Shown: piece by piece, positions 35,882-40,016 of the stretch
Position numbering within the stretch: position 1 is the first letter of the stretch
Layout: the number at the start of each line of letters is the position of its first letter
NCBI GenBank assembly: GCA_025618425.1
Contig: CM046844.1
Span: 15,440,076 to 15,504,075, forward strand
DNA from: Heliocidaris tuberculata
Lineage: Eukaryota; Echinodermata; Echinoidea; Camarodonta; Echinometridae
Direction: 5' to 3'
DNA length: 64,000 nt
Notes under the pieces: generated by a model
The model's database searches: none
The model's input: only the letters and a program-made list of their open reading frames with translations
What the model was told of the DNA's origin: nothing
Program-made: the position numbers and the translations under genes

Positions 35882-36825
35882 CATACATACATAAAACTAT
35901 ATATATGTATTTATTTCTATATATTCACGTATTGGTGCATCGAAAATTCGAGTGAGATAATAAATATTCCATTGGCTTAAATAATAATGATAATAGTGGG
36001 TTTTTGTATAGCGCACATGTCTGTCAGACTGGCGCTCCGCAATTATTACCCTGGTTTTAGCATGGCTGCACTTACGGCGCTCTGGCATGACCTAAGCGTT
36101 AAACTTTATTTTTTAGGGTTTAATTTGGGAATGAATGCAATGCGATATGATATGCATAGCCTATACAACTTTAATGTGACAGTCTCGTATGAAAAAGAAA
36201 ATACAATATTAATTTGAATCGATCTTTCATCAGTTGCAAGTCTAATCTGTATCAGTTGGACACAATTATAGCGCATATTCTTTCGTTATATGCTTGCCCA
36301 ACAAAGTAATATGCGCCATGCTGTTACCTACTGAAGCCGAGTTGGCAAAACTCCGTATATAGACGGCTCTGAGTCTATTGGTTTGAAGGATCCTCGATGG
36401 ATTCGAATAAATTGCATTTATTTACAAGATCGGGTGCAGATATTAGCTTACTTACCAGATACATCAACTTGTGCGGAAAGCTTGGATGCGTAACTAGAGG
36501 TCCCATAAAAGGTTGTTCGTGATGACGACGTATAGGCACTGCTTCGGTGGACAAAATACACCTCATCGGGAACTCGATACTGATTGTCGCTGGACAGTTT
36601 TTCATCGTCGTAACTCAAGTCAAAGATCCGTCGGCTGACCAAGAGTCCCGGGTCCACCCCTCCACTGCCCAGCTGGCCCCCTTCCGGGTTGCCGGAGAGG
36701 ATGTTGTAGCCGATGCCGATGAAGTTGACACCACTGGGCGTCGCCTGCTGTGCAGAACCACGGTGGACACCATGCATCATTACAACCGTCAAGAAGACGA
36801 CAATTTTCTTAACCCTGCCAAACAT
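2303..36825 (-). CDS. secreted MACPF-ApeC (apextrin-like) protein, nine coding exons
   Basis: Coding exons on the minus strand are 36456-36825, 33479-33526, 32544-32755, 22225-22335, 21809-21959, 20094-20270, 11153-11449, 5373-5575, and then 2546-2731 or 2303-2455. Junction phases agree throughout, giving 573 or 584 residues. A hydrophobic signal peptide (about residues 1-25) is followed by a MACPF domain (about 30-340) with GVNFIGIGYNI near its start and the W-G-T-H signature at 208-211. An ApeC domain (about 362-568) has eight cysteines and begins WPDGTYGLPKP. Family knowledge: apextrins are secreted; sea-urchin apextrin is associated with embryonic ectoderm and extracellular matrix, and amphioxus ApeC proteins bind bacterial peptidoglycan components. 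An innate-immune or matrix role is therefore inferred, and pore formation is not shown. Introns are packed with transposons, so 1.7 kb of coding sequence spans 34.5 kb. No frameshift or stop breaks the model. The weakest points are the exon 6 donor and the choice of last exon. Confidence 0.88.
2546..2731 (-). CDS. MACPF-ApeC gene, terminal exon copy 1: third ApeC repeat, longer tail
   Basis: Acceptor atacgtaaacag|ATT in phase 0 follows exon 8. It encodes INGMTVTKEWFRWDNEDDNN, then SVHPYEGL and VLNFCYY, the canonical ApeC ending with the eighth cysteine. A 13-residue tail (KPIDFSKIFDIFG) follows before TAA at 2548. Of the two intact copies it is nearer to exon 8. Compared with copy 2 over 144 nt I count nine differences, eight of them silent, which points to selection on both or to gene conversion. 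Confidence 0.8.
   Translation of the reverse strand: MNGMTVTKEWFRWDNEDDNNRDSQTSVHPYEGLQSSGHNVVLNFCYYQKPIDFSKIFDIFG
2736..2960 (-). pseudogene. decayed third copy of the ApeC terminal exon
   Basis: This is the copy nearest exon 8. It keeps GRDNEDDN...DSQISVHPY, but the key W before D is changed and a one-base insertion shifts the frame after HPY. About 10-20 bp are missing in the distal part, and the 5' portion with the acceptor is replaced by C-rich sequence. Its downstream 100 bp matches the flank of copy 1, so the duplicated unit included 3' flank. It cannot be a functional exon as it stands. Confidence 0.75.
3010..3071. repeat. poly-C then poly-T tract
   Basis: A run of about 19 C, a short spacer, then a T run of about 30. 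It lies beside the decayed terminal-exon copy and probably marks the end of an inserted element. Confidence 0.7.
3627..3806. mobile_element. possible short hAT-like inverted-repeat element
   Basis: The left end CAGGGGCGGAC and the right end, read in reverse, CAGTGGTGGAT resemble hAT termini. The interior has a G-rich tract at about 3,702-3,716. No convincing 8-bp target duplication was found, so support is limited. Confidence 0.4.
4144..4690. mobile_element. TTAA-flanked inverted-repeat element, copy a
   Basis: It starts TTAAAGGGGAAGTCCTCCCTG and is nearly palindromic: the left half tggcaaatctgtgacctacc reappears inverted near 4,560-4,595. A poly-C/poly-A tract lies at the centre (4,478-4,513). 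The right end is degraded. It is the same family as 11,822-13,149 and 35,186-35,724. Confidence 0.65.
5373..5575 (-). CDS. MACPF-ApeC gene, exon 8: second ApeC repeat
   Basis: Acceptor ctttcccgcag|GC, donor GCG|GTAGGT; enters phase 1, leaves phase 0. It encodes GFTEGSIYYDDEDDNNSN, then GTLPSGDYGSNT, YYFCCRNDG, FLPTDNNF and ends ENCQA. Cysteines are 493, 494 and 521. Reading through the donor would add about twelve residues and a stop, but the family continues with a third module, which is found in the next exon. An overlapping open frame on the plus strand is a shadow of this exon. Confidence 0.9.
5695..6104 (-). repeat. dispersed repeat family X, 3' part
   Basis: Inverted relative to 57,050-57,536 and aligned with it along its length, including ggagatcgtcttggacctca and ttgttcgattct. 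It ends beside an AATAAA-like signal (minus strand aagaataaacc). Its 5' part lies at 10,430-10,936; a LINE separates the two. Confidence 0.75.
6840..8590 (-). repeat. about 430-bp tandem repeats in the LINE 3' UTR
   Basis: Four units share a purine-rich GA tract, then catcacatccaggtaaaggac, tgacagaaattgcat and tctacaggtaagtaaac. The last motif starts at 7367, 7795 and 8168 (spacing 428 and 373), with a diverged copy near 6,995. The plus strand of each unit is purine-rich. Confidence 0.85.
8573..9815 (-). pseudogene. LINE ORF2, reverse transcriptase
   Basis: RT motifs in order: YDQLRPISITPTLARIFE, RQFGNLRGSSVTHYL, VDFSKAFDHVNH, CGVPQGTRLGPILF, then the active-site block as KYVADLTLVE where Y-V-D-D is expected, and LKLLGVSIQDNLKW. 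The C-terminal part has PILEFAAPVW and RVQRRALKII. The changed catalytic aspartates and the upstream frameshift mean it is dead. Confidence 0.88.
9789..10429 (-). pseudogene. LINE ORF2, pre-RT linker part
   Basis: The open frame from the truncation point reads through SVLPDSYAYDMASEFNNL, NDEPWMNDEIRRAINHRD, FDIANELNRHF and a proline-rich stretch coded by the G/C run at 9,867-9,880. This is the usual region between endonuclease and reverse transcriptase. A one-base frameshift near 9,810 separates it from the RT frame (IPKTNPVTSYDQLRPIS). Confidence 0.8.
10430..10936 (-). repeat. dispersed repeat family X, 5' part, with TATA box
   Basis: Inverted relative to 56,515-57,030. Homology begins at gttatataattgaagaatct and continues through tatataagctgggagctt to the LINE insertion point. 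TATATAAG lies at 10500-10507 on the minus strand. An LTR-like identity is possible, but no TG...CA ends or target duplication were seen. Confidence 0.75.
11153..11449 (-). CDS. MACPF-ApeC gene, exon 7: first ApeC repeat
   Basis: Acceptor acactcccag|AC, donor TCAG|GTAAAT, phase 1 at both ends. It opens the ApeC domain with WPDGTYGLPKPSSGCP (residues 366-381), followed by GWRKHDTEDDNSNNQWSGT and YFCMK, then W-M-P-G-S-Y-C and G-S-C-P. Four of the eight domain cysteines are here (380, 425, 446, 453). This is close to canonical ApeC sequence. Confidence 0.9.
11822..13149. mobile_element. TTAA-flanked inverted-repeat element, copy b (interrupted)
   Basis: TTAA at 11822-11825 and 13146-13149 flanks inverted ends AGGGGAAGTCCACCCTG and (reverse) CGGGAAAGTACACTTAG. 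TTAA duplication is typical of piggyBac-like elements. It is interrupted by an 802-bp element at 11,939-12,740. Without that insert it is about 525 bp, like the other copies. Non-coding. Confidence 0.8.
11939..12740. mobile_element. TA-flanked element nested in copy b
   Basis: The ends are CACTGTAAA and TTTACAGTG, each flanked by TA (11937-11938 and 12741-12742). Removing it restores the gttgtaatca reading seen in copy c, so TA is the target duplication and a Tc1/mariner-type mechanism is likely. The interior carries a 419-bp tandem duplication. No transposase is encoded. Confidence 0.8.
13730..13909. mobile_element. short palindromic element
   Basis: Arms of about 70 bp share AGTGCATG, a second TGCACTAT, and AAATACTAAATTATCCC, around a centre ctcggcctgtggcctcggtg. 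It has the typical form of a miniature inverted-repeat element; class unknown. Confidence 0.7.
13935..14722. mobile_element. foldback element with poly-C/poly-G tracts and about 100-bp internal repeats
   Basis: Long inverted arms: atgcagcaatggaaatgccc and TCTACCCGGTGTAG, then a C tract (13,978-13,993), mirrored by a G tract (about 14,658-14,680) and CTACACCGGGTAGA. Inside, units with cccagggtagataa recur at 14066, 14164, 14266 and 14361, then appear inverted from about 14,450. No coding sequence. Confidence 0.8.
14911..14920 (+). promoter_or_regulatory. TATA-like motif in the DIRS leader
   Basis: CTATAAATAG lies in the 122-bp leader (14823-14944), about 95 bp before the gag-like start. The same leader is repeated at 19596-19717 with one mismatch. 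It is probably the element's promoter. Confidence 0.45.
15017..16184 (+). pseudogene. DIRS gag-like ORF, frameshifted
   Basis: The first part (15017-15526, ATG start) reads ADRAAVIESKLAAQSDELRK, then ends early. The second part, in another frame from about 15,510, reads LTPENAPAVCAPKIPHELWG, IKRFALDGIALGG, and a basic Arg/Asp repeat (DRRDRYDRQDRQDR) to the stop at 16184. Together they look like one protein of about 385 residues broken by a single frameshift near 15,510-15,530. It probably binds nucleic acid through the basic tail. Confidence 0.75.
16181..18208 (+). CDS. DIRS pol: reverse transcriptase and RNase H
   Basis: The open frame overlaps the gag end, reading VSDLSDSGRLRFFRDEWSR, so it probably starts by frameshift or internal initiation (a GTG at 16259 is in frame). 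RT blocks are RRPIINLKNLN, SIDLKDAYFSIPID, LPVGLSSAPRVF and MIYLDDIIIFA with the catalytic Y-L-D-D. RNase H follows: RTDASNTGWGAY, INVLELLAIKHAL, KSDNSSAVSYIN, NIEADTLSR. The region IDLFSSCFNNQLPCYVSW...LFPPF resembles the domain after RNase H in DIRS pol. Intact over 649 codons from the GTG. Confidence 0.9.
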   Translation, partial: LVSDLSDSGRLRFFRDEWSRLTSDPWVLDTISGYKIDFTSSPRQSHFPSNYITSLEEREAINREISSLLEKKAIKQTSKQNIVFLSTIFTIPKKSGERRPIINLKNLNHFVKYEHFKMETFKNVKDIMMKSDFITSIDLKDAYFSIPIDESYHRYLGFSWENVFYCFQCLPVGLSSAPRVFTKVMKPVMAAIRSRGIRSMIYLDDIIIFANSRELSIEHTHFVCDSLSSLGFNIDFMKSSLTPETSATYLGFCINSSSMTISLPHGKVEKIRTLGNLILFSERVIIRDLARFIGLIVSSFDAFPKGRLHYRLLERTKIIALQNSDGNFDATLSLSMDVLQEIEWWLNIPPEEFCFSAEIPPIDVSIRTDASNTGWGAYCEEDNSFSQGVWPSSVSHLHINVLELLAIKHALSTLCSTRHDTHIHIKSDNSSAVSYINKLGGCVPQLNRISYAIWSLCFDRNIWLSASHLAGMLNIEADTLSRRDLNKELHLCPDLFVSICRHFNVRPEIDLFSSCFNNQLPCYVSWRRDPKAFAVNAFSLSWNSMTVYLFPPFCLLARVLHKVRKDNVEKALLIAPLWQAKPWYPIILQLLVAVPLLLPPNSLIDCQSPFPSLHLTAFVISSNAGAQREFQNTLRVSSPSLGEMEPTSSTNPLFNYGFAGVVNSRSIPINHASLM
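17722..19020 (+). pseudogene. DIRS tyrosine recombinase with one in-frame stop
   Basis: It overlaps the 3' end of pol in another frame. Recognisable parts are an N-terminal DNA-binding half (GTNKQYESAFQLWLRWC) and catalytic arginine in SAQRTQ (codon 18508), HxxR as HSFR (18850-18861) and the tyrosine in FQTFYHKP (codon 18958). TAG at 18688-18690 lies between the first arginine and the H-x-x-R, so the product would lack the active site. Otherwise the frame is open to TGA at 19018. Confidence 0.88.
19523..20080. mobile_element. non-autonomous DIRS derivative
   Basis: Inverted ends of about 77 bp with one mismatch (gaattcctaaattatgcaaa at 19523 and its reverse at 20080). Inside, 19596-19717 matches the DIRS leader at 14823-14944 in 121 of 122 positions. 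The rest is unrelated and non-coding. It abuts the right end of the full element with no gap and ends 13 bp from exon 6. Confidence 0.8.
20094..20270 (-). CDS. MACPF-ApeC gene, exon 6: end of the MACPF domain
   Basis: Acceptor ttttcttacag|AG completes the split codon left by exon 5. It encodes EPISLQLIGMHEVFEERYW, matching the P-x-P-I...L-x-P-I...W pattern that closes many MACPF domains, then a linker with one cysteine. The donor is uncertain: several GT dinucleotides follow (GCAA|GTAGTAGTAC) and three of them keep phase 1 into exon 7. The inverted repeat of a DIRS-derived element starts only 13 bp beyond the chosen donor edge, so the original intron border may have been disturbed. Confidence 0.78.
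20333..21338. mobile_element. 1-kb inverted-repeat element in intron 5
   Basis: The ends GGGGGTCGTTTCATCAAA and TTTGATGAAACGACCCCC are inverted copies. A weaker inverted relation continues inward (cttgtcggcgatct; agatcagcgacaa-like). No ORF of note and no clear target duplication. Confidence 0.65.
21809..21959 (-). CDS. MACPF-ApeC gene, exon 5: second MACPF hairpin region
   Basis: Acceptor attattatacag|GTA, donor ACG|GTGAGT; enters phase 0, leaves phase 1. It encodes a Ser/Gly/Ala-rich stretch (VGASLSASGEYGAYS, then SIAVNMDTF). This fits the second membrane-inserting hairpin region of MACPF folds by position and by its alternating small/polar pattern. That assignment is inferred from family layout. 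The intron to exon 4 is only 265 bp. Confidence 0.85.
22225..22335 (-). CDS. MACPF-ApeC gene, exon 4: completes the WGTH signature
   Basis: Acceptor ttctcttgacag|CAT, donor TTG|GTAAGC, phase 0 at both ends, 37 codons. It begins HVVTEVDLGTREG, so joining it to exon 3 gives the W-G-T-H plus V-x-L-G arrangement typical of MACPF domains. The usual double glycine that follows is G-T here. The signature is split by a 10.2-kb intron holding the 6-kb foldback element. Confidence 0.88.
22367..22504. mobile_element. miniature inverted-repeat element in intron 3
   Basis: The arms GGGGAGCGTTTCATGAAAGG and ttgtcggatattttatccga are mirrored by tcggataaaatatctgacaa and CCTTTCATGAAACGCCCCC. It is a 138-bp hairpin, 31 bp from exon 4. 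Confidence 0.75.
22540..23300. repeat. G/C-tract-rich transposon debris
   Basis: Repeated gcgagggagcaamgcgaccgag occurs at about 22,729 and 23,224, with C tracts near 22,606 and 22,849 and a G tract near 22,954. Two diverged copies of an element end are likely. No gene. Confidence 0.45.
25161..25422. repeat. tandem pair of long hairpins built from a GACCGCTATTCATA motif
   Basis: Each half (25161-25282 and about 25,300-25,422) folds on itself: tcgctattcataaggacc and accgctattcat in one direction, atgaatagcggt and gaatagcga in the other. The loop contains CGCGTG followed by taaatga. It lies inside the 6-kb foldback element. Confidence 0.75.
25560..26960 (-). pseudogene. possible decayed coding sequence in the core of the foldback element
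   Basis: GC content is higher than in the flanks. The minus strand gives stretches that look coding but are broken by stops and shifts: CELVSEVHKCPHAVDMIES, IFSRIPLAATPATLDEVED, FSACDSSQIRVPHHIRLVR. I do not recognise the family. It could be the relic of the element's own transposase or a captured gene fragment. Confidence 0.25.
27755..27990 (+). mobile_element. tRNA-derived SINE
   Basis: A polymerase III box-A-like tggtatattggt lies at 27769-27780 and box B GGATTCGATCC at 27812-27822, with tRNA-like spacing. A body (cctgtgcaaggtattttgcc) and a ttattattatttattatt tail follow. Plus-strand orientation. Confidence 0.7.
30230..30520. repeat. G-tract sequence and 17-18-bp minisatellite
   Basis: From about 30,345 the motif CCCCCyrGGACAACyACC repeats about nine times with drift. 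It is preceded by a G tract and the repeated gtgttywaaacacc. C-rich on the plus strand. Confidence 0.75.
30990..31290 (+). mobile_element. LINE 3' end fragment
   Basis: gtaagggccctcaaggcgtc, cttctgcttatcttggagct, and a terminal gaataaatgaaatgaaatga repeat. The region resembles 49,500-49,625 in layout. RT sequence is absent. Confidence 0.5.
32250..32516. mobile_element. hAT-like non-autonomous element next to exon 3
   Basis: The left end CAGGGGCGGCGCC and the right end, reversed, CAGGCGCGGCGCTACAGG fit hAT termini. Flanks ATGATATA (32242-32249) and GTGATATA (32517-32524) match in 7 of 8 bases, the length expected for hAT. G and C tracts lie just inside each end. It is 27 bp from the donor of exon 3. 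Confidence 0.75.
32544..32755 (-). CDS. MACPF-ApeC gene, exon 3: MACPF core up to W-G-T
   Basis: Acceptor catgcctgtag|GC, donor ACG|GTAAAG; it enters in phase 1 and leaves in phase 0. It encodes the central MACPF region: YQQISQRTSS, a TQTISNHGNARYL segment, and the helix-like ESDYMEFLENWGT. The last three residues are the first part of the MACPF signature, and its histidine is the first codon of exon 4. A hAT-like element ends 27 bp beyond the donor-side edge of this exon. Confidence 0.88.
33479..33526 (-). CDS. MACPF-ApeC gene, exon 2 (48 bp)
   Basis: A small exon with acceptor tatttttacag|GT and donor CAC|GTAAGT. It is phase 1 at both ends and completes the glycine codon split after exon 1. 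It encodes SYSGLFANVEFAASA, which continues the alternating hydrophobic and polar pattern from exon 1. The phase match and strong splice sites support it despite its size. Confidence 0.82.
33783..33818. repeat. perfect 15-bp stem hairpin
   Basis: ggttttcatacgcgt and its exact reverse complement are separated by gggatt. In intron 1, 257 bp from exon 2. Confidence 0.8.
34815..34922. mobile_element. possible small inverted-repeat element with G and C tracts
   Basis: Left aaatcgcgcgcgtg then a G tract; right a C tract then cacgtcgctcgagattt. The ends are imperfect inverted copies. In intron 1. Confidence 0.45.
35186..35724. mobile_element. TTAA-flanked inverted-repeat element, copy c
   Basis: TTAA at both borders (35186-35189, 35721-35724), ends AGGGGCAGTCCACCCTGGTA and tatcagggtggacttcccct. 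Nearly palindromic and uninterrupted, so it is the best reference copy of the family. In intron 1. Confidence 0.82.
35841..35892. repeat. (TA)n and (CATA)n microsatellite
   Basis: A TA run passes into catacatacata. Simple repeat in intron 1. Confidence 0.9.
36456..36825 (-). CDS. MACPF-ApeC gene, exon 1: signal peptide and MACPF start
   Basis: The ATG at 36825 opens a signal peptide (basic RVKK, then a hydrophobic run IVVFLTVVMM), with likely cleavage after GSA near residue 25. The typical MACPF opening GVNFIGIGYNILSG follows (residues 32-45). Later come an RRIFDLSY stretch and a Ser/Thr/Tyr-rich segment with alternating polarity, which in MACPF proteins would fall in the first membrane-inserting hairpin region. 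The donor reads CTG|GTAAGTAA at 36455 and leaves one base of a glycine codon (phase 1). Confidence 0.9.
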
Positions 36826-37441
36826 TCTGGCTTTTCACGTCACAACCGTCAACTATCTGTAGAACAATTGTTACAGAACTTGCCATTCAGCAAAGATTGA
36901 CGTTATATGCCATCGCCAAATCAATGACAGAATGAAACCAAAATGAAACTCCCCCCCCCCCAAAAAAAAAAAAACGAAAATGAAAGACAGAAAATATCAC
37001 AATTACATATGAAATCGAATCTGCTCTCAAGAGAGACACAGGAAAAAAACATCAACTAAAGCACACACCATACCAGAGACTCTTAACGTGACTAGAGGCA
37101 AATAAACAACGGCTTTAAGTCTCTACACCCAAGTAAACCAAAGTAAGTAGGTAAGATACCGACAGCACCCTGTAAAATGAATGAAAAGAAAATAACTGAA
37201 GTGATGAATATATTTTGATCGAAACAAAGGAATTGACTTCTTCTTTATTTCTTTTCTATTTTAGATAGGCCTATAACCAGATAACTAATTTTTTTTTTTA
37301 AATACAAGGGAGTACGTCAGATGGAAAATGATGGAAAACGATGAAGAAAATCTTATGCAGGAGAAAAATTTCGCAAGATATGACATTCCCGTGGGAGATC
37401 TTCCTTGATAAGAATGACAGATATGTTATGGGAAGTCTTAC

Positions 37442-37520
37442 CGTGAAGCATGCAGGTTCCCGCCAATGATGCCTACACGGGGTGATCTCAGAGTTTTGTT
37501 TTGCTTTTGGAAAACGAGAT
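37442..37520 (-). other. possible 5' UTR exon of the MACPF-ApeC gene
   Basis: A strong donor (TTCACG|GTAAGA) lies at 37441/37442. A good acceptor (tgttctacag|ATAG) lies at 36856, 31 nt before the ATG, so exon 1 may really be 36456-36856 with a spliced leader exon upstream. The 5' limit is unknown and is set arbitrarily. An unspliced start from a TATA-like gcatataac at about 36,905-36,915 is the alternative. Confidence 0.35.
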
Positions 37521-37564
37521 CGTTAGGACATGTAGGTTGAAAATGGTCACGCACAAATTTATTC

Positions 37565-37945
37565 CCTGCCCAATCACAACGACCAATACGATGAAACTTT
37601 TTTGTTTTGTAACACCTCACACTATTGCCACAAAAATCGGTCTGATGCCAACGCCAACTTCATCGCCACGCCCACCCCATTTCTACAGTGACCAATCACA
37701 CAATGGCACCCTCATTCCCCAATCTCCTACTATAGCCAGTAGCTGGCAAGGCCAACTTAATGACCACGCCAATATCTGTTTTTATTGACCAATCACAAGA
37801 CTAAAACTGATCGTCCTCAATCTCATATACTGTAGCCAGTAGCTGACAAGGTCAACTTCATAGTCATGCCCACCATCTACTTGGCACGTTGTAACTCTCC
37901 GTTTCCTATAGTACAGCCATTAGCAGGCAGCGCCTGTATCTTTAT
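37565..37945. repeat. about 105-bp tandem repeats carrying CCAAT boxes, upstream of the MACPF-ApeC gene
   Basis: About three diverged units share tatagccagtagctggcaag, then caacttnatnnccacgcc. ACCAATCACA occurs near 37,690 and 37,787, and CCAATCACA near 37,570. On the minus strand these read TGTGATTGG, a CCAAT-box orientation, and they lie just upstream of the possible leader exon. A promoter role is inferred from position only. Confidence 0.45.
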
Positions 37946-38321
37946 TTTAGGGATGGGCCTTCATATATTTTGCCAGAGGTAAAGAACAATGTATATTATT
38001 GTGGAAATAGAAAGATAAATAGACTTTTTTTTAAATGATTTTTCATGAATTTCTTTTTTTTTTTAAACTAAAAATTTAATTCGTCACTGAAGACGAATTA
38101 GATGGTCTGTCCTGAAGTGGTAAATTGTTTTGTAAGATGTGATGATGATTGGGCAAGATAATAATCATGATAAAGTTGACGACGATGATGATAAGATGGT
38201 GATATTAATGATGACGATAATGATATAATGATATTAATGATGACGATGATGACAACGATAATAATGACAGTAACCACGATAACCTAAGTGGCAAAGCGCC
38301 CCCTTATGGTTCCAAATGTTC

Positions 38322-38427
38322 TATACCGAGTGTCCCCCCCCAAAAAAAAAAAAAACAAAAAATACAAAAAATACAATAAACCGATACACTTTTAAAATGG
38401 CCCCCAAATAAAAAATTTATAGAATTT

Positions 38428-38473
<46 letters not shown>

Positions 38474-38888
38474 TATGGATAGCTTAAAGTCTCTTCTATC
38501 ATATGACACCAAAAGGTCCGAAAATGTTTCATACTTGAGTGAGCACTGCCCACTTTTGTAAAGGACATGAAAATTAGGTTGCGCAGGAATTTGCTGTCCA
38601 CTTTGGGTGAAGTGAAGTTATCCAGTTTAGAAATTGCTGATTATCTGATGAGTTTATGATAAATCATGATGGACATGGGTTTGTGCAGTGAATGACATGG
38701 CTTATGAATTCAAAAGATATGCATGAGTGATCATGTATTGTCTTTTTAATCAAAATTTGAGTATGGAAGTTGTTTTGACAGTATTGTTTTATCTGGTGTT
38801 GATGTCTGTGGTAATTGTAGTGGTGCTTCTGGTAGTTCGTGTTGGGGGGGGGGGTGGTGGTTGTACGTGTGCGTGTGTGAGTGTGCGT

Positions 38889-38923
<35 letters not shown>

Positions 38924-39860
38924 ACGTGTCACAATTCTGGGAGGTGGTTTTCATTGTCATAGGTCCATCCGTAGGCATTTTACTCCATTCCAAACCATTC
39001 ATCCCATCTTTCCTTGCCCAAAACTCATTAATTTTGCCATAAAGAAAGTATTCTAATTAATGCCCATTTGCACCTAATGATGCCTGAAGCATAATCTGTG
39101 ACATTATTAGCAATTGTCCTTCCAAACAACAAAGATACTGCATAATAGTCTCTCATTAAGATCTTTGATTTACATAGTCCAATTGGTTGATTGATTGAAT
39201 CAGTGTTTGATTGATTGAGTGACTGATTGAATCAGTGTTTGATTGATTGATTGAATGAATCAGTGTTTGATTGATTGATCGATTGGATTAGTGTTCGATT
39301 CTGAATTTTCGAATTTCCGTTCCTGAATAATGGTGACATAAACCTGCCATACCCAGCACAAATCCCAACCCTAATAATTCATTTTCAATTACCACAGATC
39401 AACAGCGGGTAATGCTTTTAATACTGTATTTCCACAGTCAAATTTTGATCACTGATGCATAAACTTTTAATTACATAACACCATGTCATACACCGCACAA
39501 ACCCATGTACATCATAATCTATCATAAACTCATCATACCATAAGCAATTTCTAAGCTGGATAACTTCTCATCTCAGCCAAAATGGATAGTGAATTCTTGC
39601 GCAACCTAATTTTCACGTCTTTTACAAAAGTGGGCAGTGCTCACCCAAACATGAAATATTTTTGGACTTTTTTGGTGTCATTATGATAGAAGATACCTTC
39701 AAATATATATATATATATATATATATAAATTTCCCCAAAATTCACTGATTTTTTTTTTTTTTTTTTTTTATTTGGGGGCCGTTTTAAAAGTGTATCGTTT
39801 TTGTTTTTGTTTTTGTTTTTCTTTTATTTGGGGGGGGGGGGGGGTGGGACACTCGGTATA
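38322..39860. mobile_element. 1.5-kb element with about 380-bp inverted arms
   Basis: The ends TATACCGAGTGTCCC(C)n and (G)n...GGGACACTCGGTATA are inverted copies. Homology runs through cttttgtaaaggacatgaaa and gcaatttctaagctggataa to about 38,700 and 39,480. The centre has a GT microsatellite and a minisatellite. The open frames inside are repeat artefacts. Confidence 0.8.
39182..39300. repeat. TTGATTGA minisatellite
   Basis: Units of ttgattgattgaatcagtgt recur about four times in the middle of the 1.5-kb inverted-repeat element. Confidence 0.8.
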
Positions 39861-40016
39861 AGATTTCTATATGATTTCATGTGTAACTATTGAATTAGGA
39901 AACGAGCTAAATTTGCATCCCACTGCAAAGATATATAGCAATCGACAGATTGCCGTTCGCCGCATTGTTGATGCAGTGTGATGTGAGGTCATTCATAATC
40001 ACAGAGCTGATTATAG

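Noticed and set aside
37438..37620. Short minus-strand open frame upstream of the gene
   Set aside because: It runs through the strong donor at 37,441, so the region is better explained as a possible leader exon than as a separate protein.
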